Shown here piece by piece: positions 15,234 to 25,169 of a DNA stretch of 64,000 bases (its first letter is position 1; the number at the start of each line of letters is the position of its first letter). Location: NCBI RefSeq assembly GCF_003254585.1, contig NZ_QJGZ01000031.1, positions 85,335 to 149,334 on the forward strand, read 5' to 3'. The notes below the pieces were generated by a model, which saw nothing but the letters and a program-made list of their open reading frames with translations, made no database searches and was not told where the DNA came from. The DNA comes from Flavobacterium sharifuzzamanii. Lineage in GTDB: Bacteria; Bacteroidota; Bacteroidia; Flavobacteriales; Flavobacteriaceae. The position numbers and the translations under genes are program-made.

Positions 15234-16204
15234 ATACTCAATTTTACGATAAAGATATCTTTTTCTTTTTTACAGCTCAAATCATGTTTTAGACGATAAA
15301 CTTCTAGACGTCTTTTTAAGTTTTCAATTCCAATTCCCGTGCTCGAAAGACGCGATCCCGAATCGAGATAATTGTTTTTCAAAGTAAAAACAACGCTTCG
15401 GCAATTTACCTTCAGATCAAGATTGATAAAAGGTTCGGCAGTTTCGGCAGAAAACTTCACTGCATTTTCTACCAAAGGCAGAAAGAACAAAGGCGGAATC
15501 TCGATTTGGTCATGAACGCCTTCAATTTTTTGCGTTACGGCAAGTCTTTCATTTCTAAAGGTGTAATATTCTATGTATTTTTTAATAAATGCAATTTCTT
15601 CCTGCATTAAAACAAAATCTTTCTTAGAAGCTTCTATCTGATAGCGCAGCAAATCTGAAAGATTCAGGATTCGATCTGGAACTTTTTCTGGTTCTAATAA
15701 AGCTTCTCCGTAAAGATTATTCATAGCATTCAATAAAAAATGCGGATTCAGCTGTTGTTTTAAAAACGAAAGTTCTGATTTGAAATTCATAATATCTTTA
15801 TCGGCTTGGCTCATTTTTTTGCTAATAACAATATGCAGGAAATAAAAGAAACAGCCGTTTATAATAAGCGATACAATCTGAAGGGTTTTTAAATTTCCTA
15901 ACTCGACAAGCGGAAGGAACCAATTCATGAAGAAATAAAAACAAGTCCAATAAGCCGCAAGAAGCGTAAAAAAGATTTTAAACCTTTTATGAAATAAAAA
16001 AGGTTTGATGATGCAGATATTAAAAATCGTAATCCAAACAATACACGGAAAATATCCCATGGCAATTTTACTAAGAATATAAGACCAGCTGTGTCCGTCG
16101 AGTCTTACTTCGTCATAAATACAGGCCAAAATAACTAAGTAAACAAGTGTATTTACGATTAGGTTTCGCAGAAAAAAGTTTTGGTAGATTTTTGCAATTG
16201 TCAT
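15209..16204 (-). CDS. LytS/YehU-type sensor histidine kinase
   Basis: A 331-residue protein if started at the ATG at 16204 (an ATG at 16291 would add 29 residues). The N-terminal half holds four hydrophobic segments (LIVNTLVYLVILACIY, YFPCIVWITIFNICI, IFFTLLAAYWTCFYFF, IVSLIINGCFFYFLHIVI). The cytoplasmic part has the His_kinase signature LKQQLNPHFLLNAMNNL with the phospho-acceptor His, then an ATPase region with FLPLVENAVKF (N box) and GIGIENLKRRLEVY (G box). No separate sensor domain is present, so the membrane part probably senses. The later start is preferred because the 16291-16204 stretch contains a 20-base-period direct repeat that looks regulatory rather than coding. Confidence 0.9.
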   Translation of the reverse strand: MTIAKIYQNFFLRNLIVNTLVYLVILACIYDEVRLDGHSWSYILSKIAMGYFPCIVWITIFNICIIKPFLFHKRFKIFFTLLAAYWTCFYFFMNWFLPLVELGNLKTLQIVSLIINGCFFYFLHIVISKKMSQADKDIMNFKSELSFLKQQLNPHFLLNAMNNLYGEALLEPEKVPDRILNLSDLLRYQIEASKKDFVLMQEEIAFIKKYIEYYTFRNERLAVTQKIEGVHDQIEIPPLFFLPLVENAVKFSAETAEPFINLDLKVNCRSVVFTLKNNYLDSGSRLSSTGIGIENLKRRLEVYRLKHDLSCKKEKDIFIVKLSIWHLPTAV

Positions 16205-16256
16205 AGCGGCAAAAATAATACAATCATATAGTTTGTAGGTATTTATAAAGAAAAAT

Positions 16257-16300
16257 TTATACCAACGCCATTCGTATAAATCATACGCCATTGGTATAAA
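16257..16300. promoter_or_regulatory. Direct/inverted repeat, candidate operator of the kinase-regulator operon
   Basis: ACGCCATTCGTATAAA (16265-16280) is repeated as ACGCCATTGGTATAAA (16285-16300), 15 of 16 bases equal, with a 20-base period close to two helical turns. The outer ends TTTATACCAA / TTGGTATAAA form an inverted repeat. LytTR regulators bind paired direct repeats with about this period, but the sequence itself does not match the published LytTR consensus. Confidence 0.45.
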
Positions 16301-16374
16301 ATTGCTGTTAAAATAAGGACGTCTGCTTTATTTTTGATCTTGAGTTTCTATAATCTTTTTAATAATAAATAAAA

Positions 16375-16620
16375 ATGTACCAGTTTAAAGAATTACAAGA
16401 AGCAGAGAGACTTGTGGAAATTTTTAAAACAAATGTCCAGAAAGAATCTGATCGGGATTATATCATGACGGTTATGCAAAATCAGTTTCCAGATTATAAA
16501 ATCAATTTTGATCTGGAAGATTGCGATAAAATTTTACGAATTGAAGGTGTTGATTTGCAATACGATAATGTTGTGAATTATGTTTCTAGTTTGGGCTATA
16601 CTTGCATAAGACTAGAATAA
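16375..16620 (+). CDS. Small hypothetical protein
   Basis: An 81-residue acidic soluble protein (YQFKELQEAERLVEIFKTN, then DRDYIMTVMQNQFPDYKINF, ending in a strand YDNVVNYVSSLGYTCIRLE). The size and alternating helix-strand pattern suggest a ferredoxin-like or similar alpha/beta fold. No family is recognised. It is transcribed away from the histidine kinase gene and is not obviously linked to the SulP gene 250 bases downstream. Confidence 0.55.
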   Translation: MYQFKELQEAERLVEIFKTNVQKESDRDYIMTVMQNQFPDYKINFDLEDCDKILRIEGVDLQYDNVVNYVSSLGYTCIRLE

Positions 16621-16828
16621 TGTTTTTATAAAAACACAGTCAAAATCGGGTAAAAGTACGCAGCTGTATTTCTTTTTTTTGTAAGTATTTTGTATGATAT
16701 TCTAATTTAAAACTAAATGCAGAAATGATCGGTTTTATACTTTCGATTTTCCTATTTCTTCTAGAACAGTTAGCTTAATAAAGCTGTCTGCGTTCTGGCT
16801 TAATTACAGCTTTTTCATTACGAAAAGG

Positions 16829-16863
16829 TTTGTGCTTTTTTGCATATTATTTTTCTAATTTTG
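16829..16863 (+). promoter_or_regulatory. Promoter of the SulP transporter gene
   Basis: TTTG (16829-16832) and TAATTTTG (16856-16863) fit the Bacteroidota -33/-7 elements with a 23-base spacer. The ATG at 16868 lies 5 bases after the -7 box, so the transcript would be leaderless. Confidence 0.5.
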
Positions 16864-16867
16864 TGGC

Positions 16868-18397
16868 ATGAAAAAAGCACTCCAACTCTTCGATTTTAGC
16901 CAGAAAGTCAATTACAAAAATGAAATTTTAGCGGGTTTAACTGTAGCAATGACTATGATTCCAGAATCGCTGTCGTTTGCTATTTTGGCTGGATTTCCAC
17001 CATTAGTTGGGTTATACGCAGCTTTTATTGCCGGATTGGTTACGGCTATTTTTGGCGGAAGACCCGGAATGATTTCGGGCGGAGCAGGAGCAACGGTAAT
17101 TGTTTTGATCGCCTTGATGAAATCGCACGGAATAGAATATGTTTTTGCCGCCGTAGCTCTTGGCGGTGTTGTCCAGATCTGTATCGGACTCTTTAAACTC
17201 GGAAAATTTATTCGGTTAGTTCCGCAACCTGTAATGTTTGGCTTTGTAAACGGTTTGGCAGTTGTCATTTTTATGTCTCAACTGGAACAGTTTAAAACCG
17301 TTGTAAATGGACAGGTTTCTTGGCTTGAGGGAACTCCTTTGTATATTATGTTAGGTTTGGTTGCTTTGACAATTGCAATTGTTTTGATTTTTCCGAAAAT
17401 TACAAAAGCGGTTCCAGCATCTTTAGTAGCGATTATGGTTGTTTTTGCCTTGGTAATTATTTTTAATATCGAAACCAAAACGGTTGAAGATATCGCTTCA
17501 GTTCAAGGCGGATTTCCTCCGTTTCATATTCCGAATATTCCATTTTCTTTTGAAACTTTAAAAGTGATATTTCCGTACTCGGTAATTGTTGCAGCGGTTG
17601 GTTTGACTGAAGGTTTGCTTACGCTGAATTTGGTTGATGAAATTACGGGAACAAGAGGAAATAGCAATAGAGAATGCATTGCGCAAGGAAGCTCGAACAT
17701 TTTAAATGGCTTTTTCTACGGAATGGGAGGCTGTCCAATGATTGCGCAAACTTTAGTAAATCTTGGAGCAGGATCAAGAGCTAGACTTTCAGGAATTATT
17801 GCAGCTTTGACTATTTTAATGATTATCCTTTTTGGAGCTCCTGTAATCGGTAAATTGCCAATGGCGGCTTTAGTAGGAGTTATGATGATGGTAGCTATTA
17901 CTACTTTTGAATGGGCAAGTTTCAGGATTATTAATAAAATGCCAAGACATGATATTTTTGTTGGAATTCTAGTTGCTGTAATCACAATTGTACTGCATAA
18001 TTTGGCTTTGGCAGTTTTAATTGGCGTAATTATTTCGGCTTTGGTTTTTGCTTGGGAAAGTGCCAAAAGAATCCGTGCACGACATTATATTGACGAAAAC
18101 GGAATAAAACATTACGAAATTTATGGTCCATTATTCTTTGGTTCAACAGCTGCTTTTTTAGAAAAATTTGATATCAAGAACGATCCTGATCATATTATAA
18201 TTGATTTTAAAGAAAGTCGCGTTTCTGATATGTCGGCAATTGAAGCTTTGAACAATATTACGAAGAAATACAATCAGCTTAATAAAACAGTAGAGTTACA
18301 GCATTTAAGCGAAGACTGCAGACAATTGCTGAAAAATGCTGATGCTGTTATAAAAGTGAATGTTATTGAAGATCCGACGTACAAAGTGGTGTCTTGA
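16868..18397 (+). CDS. SulP family anion transporter with STAS domain
   Basis: A 509-residue inner-membrane protein. About a dozen hydrophobic segments span residues 20-400, beginning with the SulP signature region (KNEILAGLTVAMTMIPESLS, AILAGFPPLVGLYAAF). The C-terminal 100 residues are cytoplasmic and form a STAS domain (YEIYGPLFFGSTAAFLEKF, IIIDFKESRVSDMSAIEAL). Family members move sulfate, bicarbonate or other anions; the substrate cannot be read from the sequence. It is slightly shorter than typical 550-600-residue members, mainly in the loops. It is followed by a palindrome and a strong terminator, so it is monocistronic. Confidence 0.93.
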   Translation: MKKALQLFDFSQKVNYKNEILAGLTVAMTMIPESLSFAILAGFPPLVGLYAAFIAGLVTAIFGGRPGMISGGAGATVIVLIALMKSHGIEYVFAAVALGGVVQICIGLFKLGKFIRLVPQPVMFGFVNGLAVVIFMSQLEQFKTVVNGQVSWLEGTPLYIMLGLVALTIAIVLIFPKITKAVPASLVAIMVVFALVIIFNIETKTVEDIASVQGGFPPFHIPNIPFSFETLKVIFPYSVIVAAVGLTEGLLTLNLVDEITGTRGNSNRECIAQGSSNILNGFFYGMGGCPMIAQTLVNLGAGSRARLSGIIAALTILMIILFGAPVIGKLPMAALVGVMMMVAITTFEWASFRIINKMPRHDIFVGILVAVITIVLHNLALAVLIGVIISALVFAWESAKRIRARHYIDENGIKHYEIYGPLFFGSTAAFLEKFDIKNDPDHIIIDFKESRVSDMSAIEALNNITKKYNQLNKTVELQHLSEDCRQLLKNADAVIKVNVIEDPTYKVVS

Positions 18398-18457
18398 TAA
18401 TTGTTAATTGTGAATTATTAATTGTAAATTATAAAAAACACGGCCAATATTCTGTAG

Positions 18458-18477
18458 AGACGCACTGCAGTGCGTCT
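18458..18477. repeat. 20-bp perfect palindrome (GACGCACTGCAGTGCGTC core)
   Basis: AGACGCACTGCAGTGCGTCT is a perfect palindrome between the SulP gene and its terminator. Similar GAGACGCAC palindromes recur in Bacteroidota genomes as dispersed repeats (general knowledge, not checked here). Confidence 0.7.
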
Positions 18478-18495
18478 ATGCAATGTATATAAAAA

Positions 18496-18533
18496 ACAAA
18501 CCCGACAAGTTTTTAAAACCTGTCGGGTTTGTT
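18496..18533. terminator. Bidirectional-looking terminator after the SulP gene
   Basis: AACAAACCCGACA and TGTCGGGTTTGTT form a perfect 13-bp stem around a 12-base loop; the strand has T- and A-rich flanks. Confidence 0.85.
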
Positions 18534-18593
18534 ATTTTTATCGGAATCACTCAGGGTGACATTTGATTTTGCAACAGATAAATTTATGCTTTA

Positions 18594-18711
18594 TTGGCTT
18601 GCCTCCAGTTTTAGCTGAGCATAAGAAAAAGGCTTTAGCCAAACCTAGTAGTTTGGCTAAAGCCTTTTAAAATGTTTAAATAAGCTGAACTCCAGCTAAA
18701 GCTGGAGACAA
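18594..18711. repeat. Composite palindromic repeat between convergent genes
   Basis: An outer pair, GCCTCCAGTTTTAGCTGA and CTCCAGCTAAAGCTGGAGAC, encloses a perfect 18-bp hairpin (AAAAGGCTTTAGCCAAAC / GTTTGGCTAAAGCCTTTT, 18627-18668). The hairpin could also end transcripts from both sides, since the SulP and phosphodiesterase genes converge here. Confidence 0.75.
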
Positions 18712-18753
18712 TTCAATTTCTTTGATTGCCTAATTATCAAATAGACACATTAT

Positions 18754-19959
18754 CTAATTTTTGCGCAGCGCACCCTCAACATCACTCAATTTCCCATCAA
18801 TTTCACCTACTTGCAAACCTAAAATATGAGCAATTAAAGGATAAACCGAAACGTTCTGAAACGTTTTTATTTTTTTATTGATTTTAAAAGCAGGGCCTTT
18901 TGCGTAAAAAATGGCATGCATATCTTTTTCGTTATTGTCATAACCATGCGTTCCGCCATTTATATGAGTACTTTCTTTGCTAACTAAACTCCATCCTTTT
19001 TCAGCTTCAATAACAAAATCATGCACACGCGGATTCGTTCCGTAATGTAATCTTTCAGGAACTTCAGTCGATTTCCAGAATTTAATATGTGGCACTTTTT
19101 TCAAAGCATTGGCAATCGAATCTTGATAGCCTGGTTTTGCCTGCAAACTCATAATTGGGTTAATAACGTCTTTATAACCTAACCATTCTGGTTTTATATA
19201 ATCCAACACCGCTACTTTTTTATCATTGCTGATAGTAGCCATTCCGTGGTCAGAAACGATGATTAAATTGATTTGTTTTCCAATAGGTAATTGATCTAAT
19301 CGTCTAGAAATTTCTCCCATAATGGAATCCATTTTGATTACTGTTTTTTCAGTTTTTGGCGAAAGCGGACCAAAATTATGTCCAGTATGATCTGGCTCGT
19401 CAAAATACAAAGTCACCAAATGCGGACGCTGTTTTTCTGGAAGCTGTAGCCATTTCATAACCGTATCGATTCTAGCTCCGTACGGAACTTTACCATCGTA
19501 ATTTTTAAAATAGCTCGGATTTCTTTTGTCGATATCAGAACCTGGCCAAAAGAAAGAGGCTGTTTTTACGCCTTGCTGTTCAGCTAAATTCCAAATCGGA
19601 TTTCCTCCATAAAATCTTGAATCATTTTTAGCATTGCTAGATAAAGAAAAAGACTGATTCAAAGAGGCATCATAAAAAACATTATTGATAATTCCGTGAT
19701 GATCTGGATAAAGACCTGTCACAATAGAATAATGATTCGGGAAAGTCTTACTTGGATAAGACGGTTTCATTGATTTAGCATGAACGCCTTCTTTTTCAAT
19801 TTGTTTCAGATTTGGAAGATTATACATTTTGCCATAATCCCAGCGAAAGCCATCCATAGAAACTAAAACTACATAATTGTCTTTAGCATTTTGGGCTTGT
19901 AAAAAGAATGAAAGCGAAAGAAAAACTAAAGATAGGAGTGAAGTAAAGTACTTTTTCAT
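18754..19959 (-). CDS. Secreted nucleotide pyrophosphatase/phosphodiesterase (alkaline phosphatase superfamily)
   Basis: A 401-residue protein with an N-terminal signal peptide (SLLSLVFLSLSFFLQAQ). Catalytic features of the NPP family are visible: first metal Asp in VSMDGFRWDY, nucleophile Thr in SKTFPNHYS, GLYPDHHGI, DEPDHTGHNFGP, SDHGMA, and late GTHGYDN. The family cleaves phosphodiester or pyrophosphate bonds in nucleotides and related substrates in the periplasm or outside, supplying phosphate or nucleosides. No sorting domain is visible, so it probably stays in the periplasm. It has its own promoter (minus-strand TACCTTTG box at 19982-19989). Confidence 0.93.
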   Translation of the reverse strand: MKKYFTSLLSLVFLSLSFFLQAQNAKDNYVVLVSMDGFRWDYGKMYNLPNLKQIEKEGVHAKSMKPSYPSKTFPNHYSIVTGLYPDHHGIINNVFYDASLNQSFSLSSNAKNDSRFYGGNPIWNLAEQQGVKTASFFWPGSDIDKRNPSYFKNYDGKVPYGARIDTVMKWLQLPEKQRPHLVTLYFDEPDHTGHNFGPLSPKTEKTVIKMDSIMGEISRRLDQLPIGKQINLIIVSDHGMATISNDKKVAVLDYIKPEWLGYKDVINPIMSLQAKPGYQDSIANALKKVPHIKFWKSTEVPERLHYGTNPRVHDFVIEAEKGWSLVSKESTHINGGTHGYDNNEKDMHAIFYAKGPAFKINKKIKTFQNVSVYPLIAHILGLQVGEIDGKLSDVEGALRKN

Positions 19960-19981
19960 TTTTAATGTTATTGTGAAGTCG

Positions 19982-19989
19982 CAAAGGTA
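19982..19989 (-). promoter_or_regulatory. -7 promoter box of the phosphodiesterase gene
   Basis: Minus-strand TACCTTTG followed by CG matches TAnnTTTG, 22 bases before the ATG. Confidence 0.5.
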
Positions 19990-20035
19990 GAGATAACAGA
20001 TTTTTTAAAGAAAAAGAGAATGTTAAATAAAGGAA

Positions 20036-20198
20036 TAGCCACGAATTCACGAATTATTTTTTTATAATCTTTATCTATATTTTTATTGGCCACAGATTAC
20101 ACAGATTAAAAGGATTATAACCTGTGATAATCTTTTTAATCTGTGGCAAATAAATAAATACACAGATTAGAAAAAATAATTCGTGAATTCGTGGCTAT
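20036..20198. repeat. About 160-bp nested inverted repeat
   Basis: The outer arms TAGCCACGAATTCACGAATT and AATTCGTGAATTCGTGGCTA mirror each other at the ends. An inner arm pair (GCCACAGATTACACAGATTA and TTTTTAATCTGTGGC) lies inside. The element fills most of the space between the phosphodiesterase and groEL genes. Confidence 0.8.
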
Positions 20199-20277
20199 TT
20201 TTCTTAGTTGAGTCGTGGCTAAAAAAAAAAGCGCCAGAAGTAAATCTAGCGCTTTTAAGTTTTAAGAAGAGAATGAA

Positions 20278-21921
<1,644 letters not shown>

Positions 21922-21993
21922 TTAAAGTTTGATTTTGTTTTAAGTTAAATGAAGTTCTTAATTCTTAATACTTCGTACTTAATACAATATTTT

Positions 21994-22269
21994 TTAGATA
22001 ATTGCAAGGATATCGTCCTCACGCATAATCAAATAATCAGTACCTTCTAATTTTAATTCAGTACCTGCATATTTTCCGTAAAGAACAGTATCACCAACTT
22101 TTACAGTCATAGTGTGATCTTTAGTTCCGTTTCCTACTGCAACTACAGTTCCTTTTTGTGGTTTCTCTTTGGCAGTATCTGGAATAAAAATACCTGAGGC
22201 AGTTTTAGTTTCAGCTGCAACAGGCTCAATAAGTACGCGGTCTGAAAGCGGTTTAATGTTTAAAGCCAT
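21994..22269 (-). CDS. groES: 10-kDa co-chaperonin GroES
   Basis: A 91-residue protein that caps the GroEL ring. Family signatures: [20 protein letters not shown] at the N terminus, the mobile loop around [16 protein letters not shown], and the C-terminal [13 protein letters not shown]. It leads the groES-groEL operon. The 143-base upstream gap contains the secG terminator and a minus-strand TGGCAC motif, but no sure promoter could be assigned. Confidence 0.98.
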   Translation of the reverse strand: MALNIKPLSDRVLIEPVAAETKTASGIFIPDTAKEKPQKGTVVAVGNGTKDHTMTVKVGDTVLYGKYAGTELKLEGTDYLIMREDDILAII

Positions 22270-22359
22270 GATTTTATATTATTATAAGTTATACGATTTT
22301 TTTCTGTTCTATAAACTTTCAGAAACTGTGCCATGCTAGAAAAACTGACATTATTTCTT

Positions 22360-22391
22360 AAAAAAAATGCCAGCTTTGACAGGCTGGCATT
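22360..22391 (-). terminator. Terminator of the secG transcript
   Basis: On the minus strand ATGCCAGC and GCTGGCAT form a stem around CTGTCAAA, followed by T8. It separates secG from groES. Confidence 0.85.
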
Positions 22392-22412
22392 AGATTTTAT
22401 ATAGAGCTTCTA

Positions 22413-22757
22413 TTATTTAGCTGGTGCTGGAGTTGCAGGAGCTGGTGTAGTTCCTTGCGCTGGAGCTGCAGGTGCATTTGCAGGAGCTTCAGTTTTGTCA
22501 ATGATTTTAGATTCTGTATCGCTTAAAGATCCAGAGAAGCTTAAGCTAGAAAGTAAAATTAGCACAATTAAAACAGTAGCTAAAGTCCAAGTACTTTTAT
22601 CTAAAAAGTCAGTTGTTTTTTGTACTCCACCTAACATTTGAGTTCCGCTGATAGTAGACGATAATCCGCCTCCTTTAGGGTTTTGTACCATGATAACTAC
22701 GATCAATAGAAAACAAACTATTGTGATTAAAACTAAAAAAATTGAAAATGTGCTCAT
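22413..22757 (-). CDS. secG: Preprotein translocase subunit SecG
   Basis: A 114-residue inner-membrane subunit of the SecYEG channel. It shows the two-TM layout: MSTFSIFLVLITIVCFLLIVV, then the conserved cytoplasmic loop (MVQNPKGGGLSSTISG), then the second segment WTLATVLIVLILLSSLSF. The C-terminal tail is Ala/Pro-rich (PANAPAAPAQG, PAPATPAPAK), longer than in E. coli but usual in flavobacteria. It lies 3 bases behind the acidic repeat protein gene, so these two are certainly co-transcribed. Confidence 0.95.
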   Translation of the reverse strand: MSTFSIFLVLITIVCFLLIVVIMVQNPKGGGLSSTISGTQMLGGVQKTTDFLDKSTWTLATVLIVLILLSSLSFSGSLSDTESKIIDKTEAPANAPAAPAQGTTPAPATPAPAK

Positions 22758-22760
22758 TAC

Positions 22761-24476
22761 TTAATTATTGTTATTGTTATTTTGTTGTAAAATCTTTATA
22801 TCCGATATGCGGTCTGCAAAGAAAGTAATTTTTTCTGGATATTTCAAAATTAATATTTCATAAGCTTGAATTGCTTTTGTATATTTCTTTTGTTCCAGAT
22901 ATACTCTGGCCAGAGTCTCGGTCATTAGATACGAATTGTCCTCTACAGGGGGCTCAATTTGAACTACTGGAGCACTTGTTCCAGGTTTAATTGGAGAGAT
23001 TTTCGGATTGGTTTCGATAAATTTATCGATAATTTCAGCCTTCTTTTGTCTCTCTTCTTCTTTTGCAGCTTCAATTTTAGCTTGTTCTTCTGGAGAAAGT
23101 TCATTTGACCTGTCAATTGGTTCTGTTCTAGATAGTTGAAGCCATTCTTGAAATGAATGTTTTTCGCTAAGAGAAAAATCCAAAGGTTTTCCAATTTCTA
23201 AATGCTCCGCAGCTGTTTTTGCAGGTTCATTAGGCTCTTCTTCTTCGATTATTTCTTCAATTGGCTCTTCGTTTTCTTCTTGAATTTTCTCTTCTTCTTC
23301 TTTATCCTCAGATTGCAGAACTTCTAGAATCTCTTCTTTTGTTTCTTCAGGCGCTTTTGTTTCAGCTTCTTTAATTGAAGAAAGAATAGATCGTTCAACA
23401 GAATTCATTTTAAATTCCGGAATGATCATTTCTTCAATAACGCTGTCATCTTCCTCTTCTTCAACAGAATTTAAAACAGGCACATCAATAGTAAGTTCCG
23501 ATTTTATTTCCTCAGCTTTTGCAGATTGTTCAATAGTTGCAGCTTCTGATTCTTTAATCGAGCTTAAAATAGAATTTTCAATACGATCAAATTTATGCTC
23601 CTCAACTACATTTATAGATTCGGGTTCAGTTACAGAAGGAGTTTCAGAAACTTTAATAGAACTTAAAATAGAGTTTTCTATACGATCAATTTTAGGTTCT
23701 TCTGTTATTATTGGTTCTTCTTCTATTTCTTCTTCTGATAAGATTTCATTTTCTTTCTCAATATTTGAGACTGAATCAACAACATCAATTTTATTTTCTG
23801 TTTCGATTACTGGTTTTTCAAAACTAATTGAATGCGCTTCTTTAATAGCAAGAAAAATAGACGGATCTATTTCAGGAAGTTTTTTAGGCTCTTCTATTAT
23901 TACTGGTTTCTCAAAAGTAACAGAATGTGCTTCTTTTATGGCCAGAAAAATAGAAGGGTCAATTTCAGGAACTTTTTTAGGTTCTTCAATAATTACAGGT
24001 TCTTCGGCTTTTAATGGTTCCTGCGATTTTATTGGCTCTTCGATTTTTGTAAATGAAGGAGTTTCAATTGAAGAAATAAGTGTTTCTTTTATTACATCTT
24101 GAACTGGCTGCTCTTCAAGATCTGTCTTTATTTCAATAGCTTTCTGAATCTGTTCTGGCGAAATGATTTCGCTGTCAAAAACTGTAATTTCAAGAAGATC
24201 TCTCAATTTTTGTTCGTAGAAATCATTCTGAATAGAAGTGAAAGCTTCTGAAGTAATGAAATCAAATAAAACAGAACGATCTGCTGTATGTGCAGCCGTT
24301 ACCTTTAAAGCATAATTATACTTAAAACTGTTTTGATTGTAAAGTCCTTTTAATCGTAATGCGCGTGCACTTTGAAAATACGGAAACTCATTCAAAACAC
24401 TGCCTAATGCATCCGCTTGCTTTTCTGTAATAGCATCGGGTTTGTTCATTAAGTAGGTATAATCGCTAACGTTCAT
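22761..24476 (-). CDS. Acidic repeat protein with terminal helical (TPR-like) region
   Basis: A 571-residue protein. Residues 1-110 are a folded helical domain (NVSDYTYLMNKPDAI, LNEFPYFQSARALRLKGLY). Residues about 130-440 are highly acidic and repetitive: a 31-residue unit ending in IDPSIFLAIKEAHS occurs twice in tandem, and a related short motif (RIENSILSSIK followed by an acidic pair) occurs three times. The C terminus has a TPR-like pair (TETLARVYLEQKKYTKAIQA, YEILILKYPEKITFFADRI). It has no signal peptide, so it is likely cytoplasmic. It sits between lptE and secG in an envelope/secretion cluster. Function is unknown; a scaffold or adaptor is likely. Confidence 0.7.
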   Translation of the reverse strand: MNVSDYTYLMNKPDAITEKQADALGSVLNEFPYFQSARALRLKGLYNQNSFKYNYALKVTAAHTADRSVLFDFITSEAFTSIQNDFYEQKLRDLLEITVFDSEIISPEQIQKAIEIKTDLEEQPVQDVIKETLISSIETPSFTKIEEPIKSQEPLKAEEPVIIEEPKKVPEIDPSIFLAIKEAHSVTFEKPVIIEEPKKLPEIDPSIFLAIKEAHSISFEKPVIETENKIDVVDSVSNIEKENEILSEEEIEEEPIITEEPKIDRIENSILSSIKVSETPSVTEPESINVVEEHKFDRIENSILSSIKESEAATIEQSAKAEEIKSELTIDVPVLNSVEEEEDDSVIEEMIIPEFKMNSVERSILSSIKEAETKAPEETKEEILEVLQSEDKEEEEKIQEENEEPIEEIIEEEEPNEPAKTAAEHLEIGKPLDFSLSEKHSFQEWLQLSRTEPIDRSNELSPEEQAKIEAAKEEERQKKAEIIDKFIETNPKISPIKPGTSAPVVQIEPPVEDNSYLMTETLARVYLEQKKYTKAIQAYEILILKYPEKITFFADRISDIKILQQNNNNNN

Positions 24477-24565
24477 TCTTTATTTTTGGTTTAATCGGTT
24501 AATTGTTTAATCGTTTATTCGTTTTTGTTTGTTTTATCGATTAAACGATTCAACAAACAGCAAAA

Positions 24566-25069
24566 CTACCATTTTGCTAATGATTCATTAAAGATATCCT
24601 GCGTAATTCTTTCAAAAATAACTCTGATTGCTTCACTTAAAACAGATCCTGTTGGTAAGTCTCTTCCTGGGAAATCATAATAGAATTCAAAAGACTTTTC
24701 AAAATCATCTGTTTCTTTCTTTTTATTCATGAATCTCACATTAACACGAATCGATAAACGGTTTTGAGCTGCCTGTTGGTCTGCGGTCGCAGTCATTGGA
24801 GTGATTCTGTAATCTGTAATTTCCCCTTCATAAACTAAATCCCCGCCATTGCTAACTAAGTTTAAATTAGTTTGATTCATAATCAAATCCTGTAAAGCCA
24901 AGGTGAAAGTTCTGTCGATTCCAGGTTCAATTAAATCGGCATTATTGTGAAAGAAGTTAACCTGAAATGTTTTGGCATCGATTTTTCCAGTTCCTGTAAA
25001 GTTATATACAGAACAGCCACTTAACATAAAAAGGCTTAAAAGTGCAAAAAGAGAATATATTTTTTTCAT
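24566..25069 (-). CDS. lptE: LPS assembly lipoprotein LptE
   Basis: A 167-residue lipoprotein when started at the ATG at 25069; a longer frame from 25105 adds residues before the signal. It opens with MKKIYSLFALLSLFMLSGC and the lipobox LSGC. The mature part fits Bacteroidota LptE-type proteins (SVYNFTGTGKIDAKTFQVNF, LALQDLIMNQTNLNLV, YEGEITDYRITPMTA, NRLSIRVNVRFMNKKKETDD). LptE plugs the LptD barrel at the outer membrane for lipopolysaccharide export. It is downstream of the sigma-54-type activator gene and upstream of the acidic repeat protein gene on the same strand. Confidence 0.9.
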   Translation of the reverse strand: MKKIYSLFALLSLFMLSGCSVYNFTGTGKIDAKTFQVNFFHNNADLIEPGIDRTFTLALQDLIMNQTNLNLVSNGGDLVYEGEITDYRITPMTATADQQAAQNRLSIRVNVRFMNKKKETDDFEKSFEFYYDFPGRDLPTGSVLSEAIRVIFERITQDIFNESLAKW

Positions 25070-25096
25070 AATATTTAAGAGGAAATCCCAATTTTT

Positions 25097-25147
25097 AAAT
25101 TCCAAATTCCAATTGCGCCAAATATAGGTAATTGGAATTTGGAATTT
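25097..25147. repeat. 18-bp inverted repeat AAATTCCAAATTCCAATT
   Basis: AAATTCCAAATTCCAATT at 25097-25114 and its perfect reverse complement at 25130-25147 frame a 15-base loop. It lies between the sigma-54-type activator and lptE. The same element family is seen near 2.4 kb. Confidence 0.8.
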
Positions 25148-25169
25148 CGAAATTGTAATTTAATTATTT

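Noticed and set aside
22270..22412. A sigma-54 promoter upstream of groES (minus-strand TGGCAC)
   Set aside because: The -24-like TGGCAC is present but the -12 TTGC does not match at the right spacing (CTGA is found), so no call was made.
23422..24102. A 226-codon frame on the plus strand opposite the acidic repeat protein
   Set aside because: It is the Ser/Ile-rich mirror of the Glu-rich repeats and carries no motif or promoter; a shadow frame.
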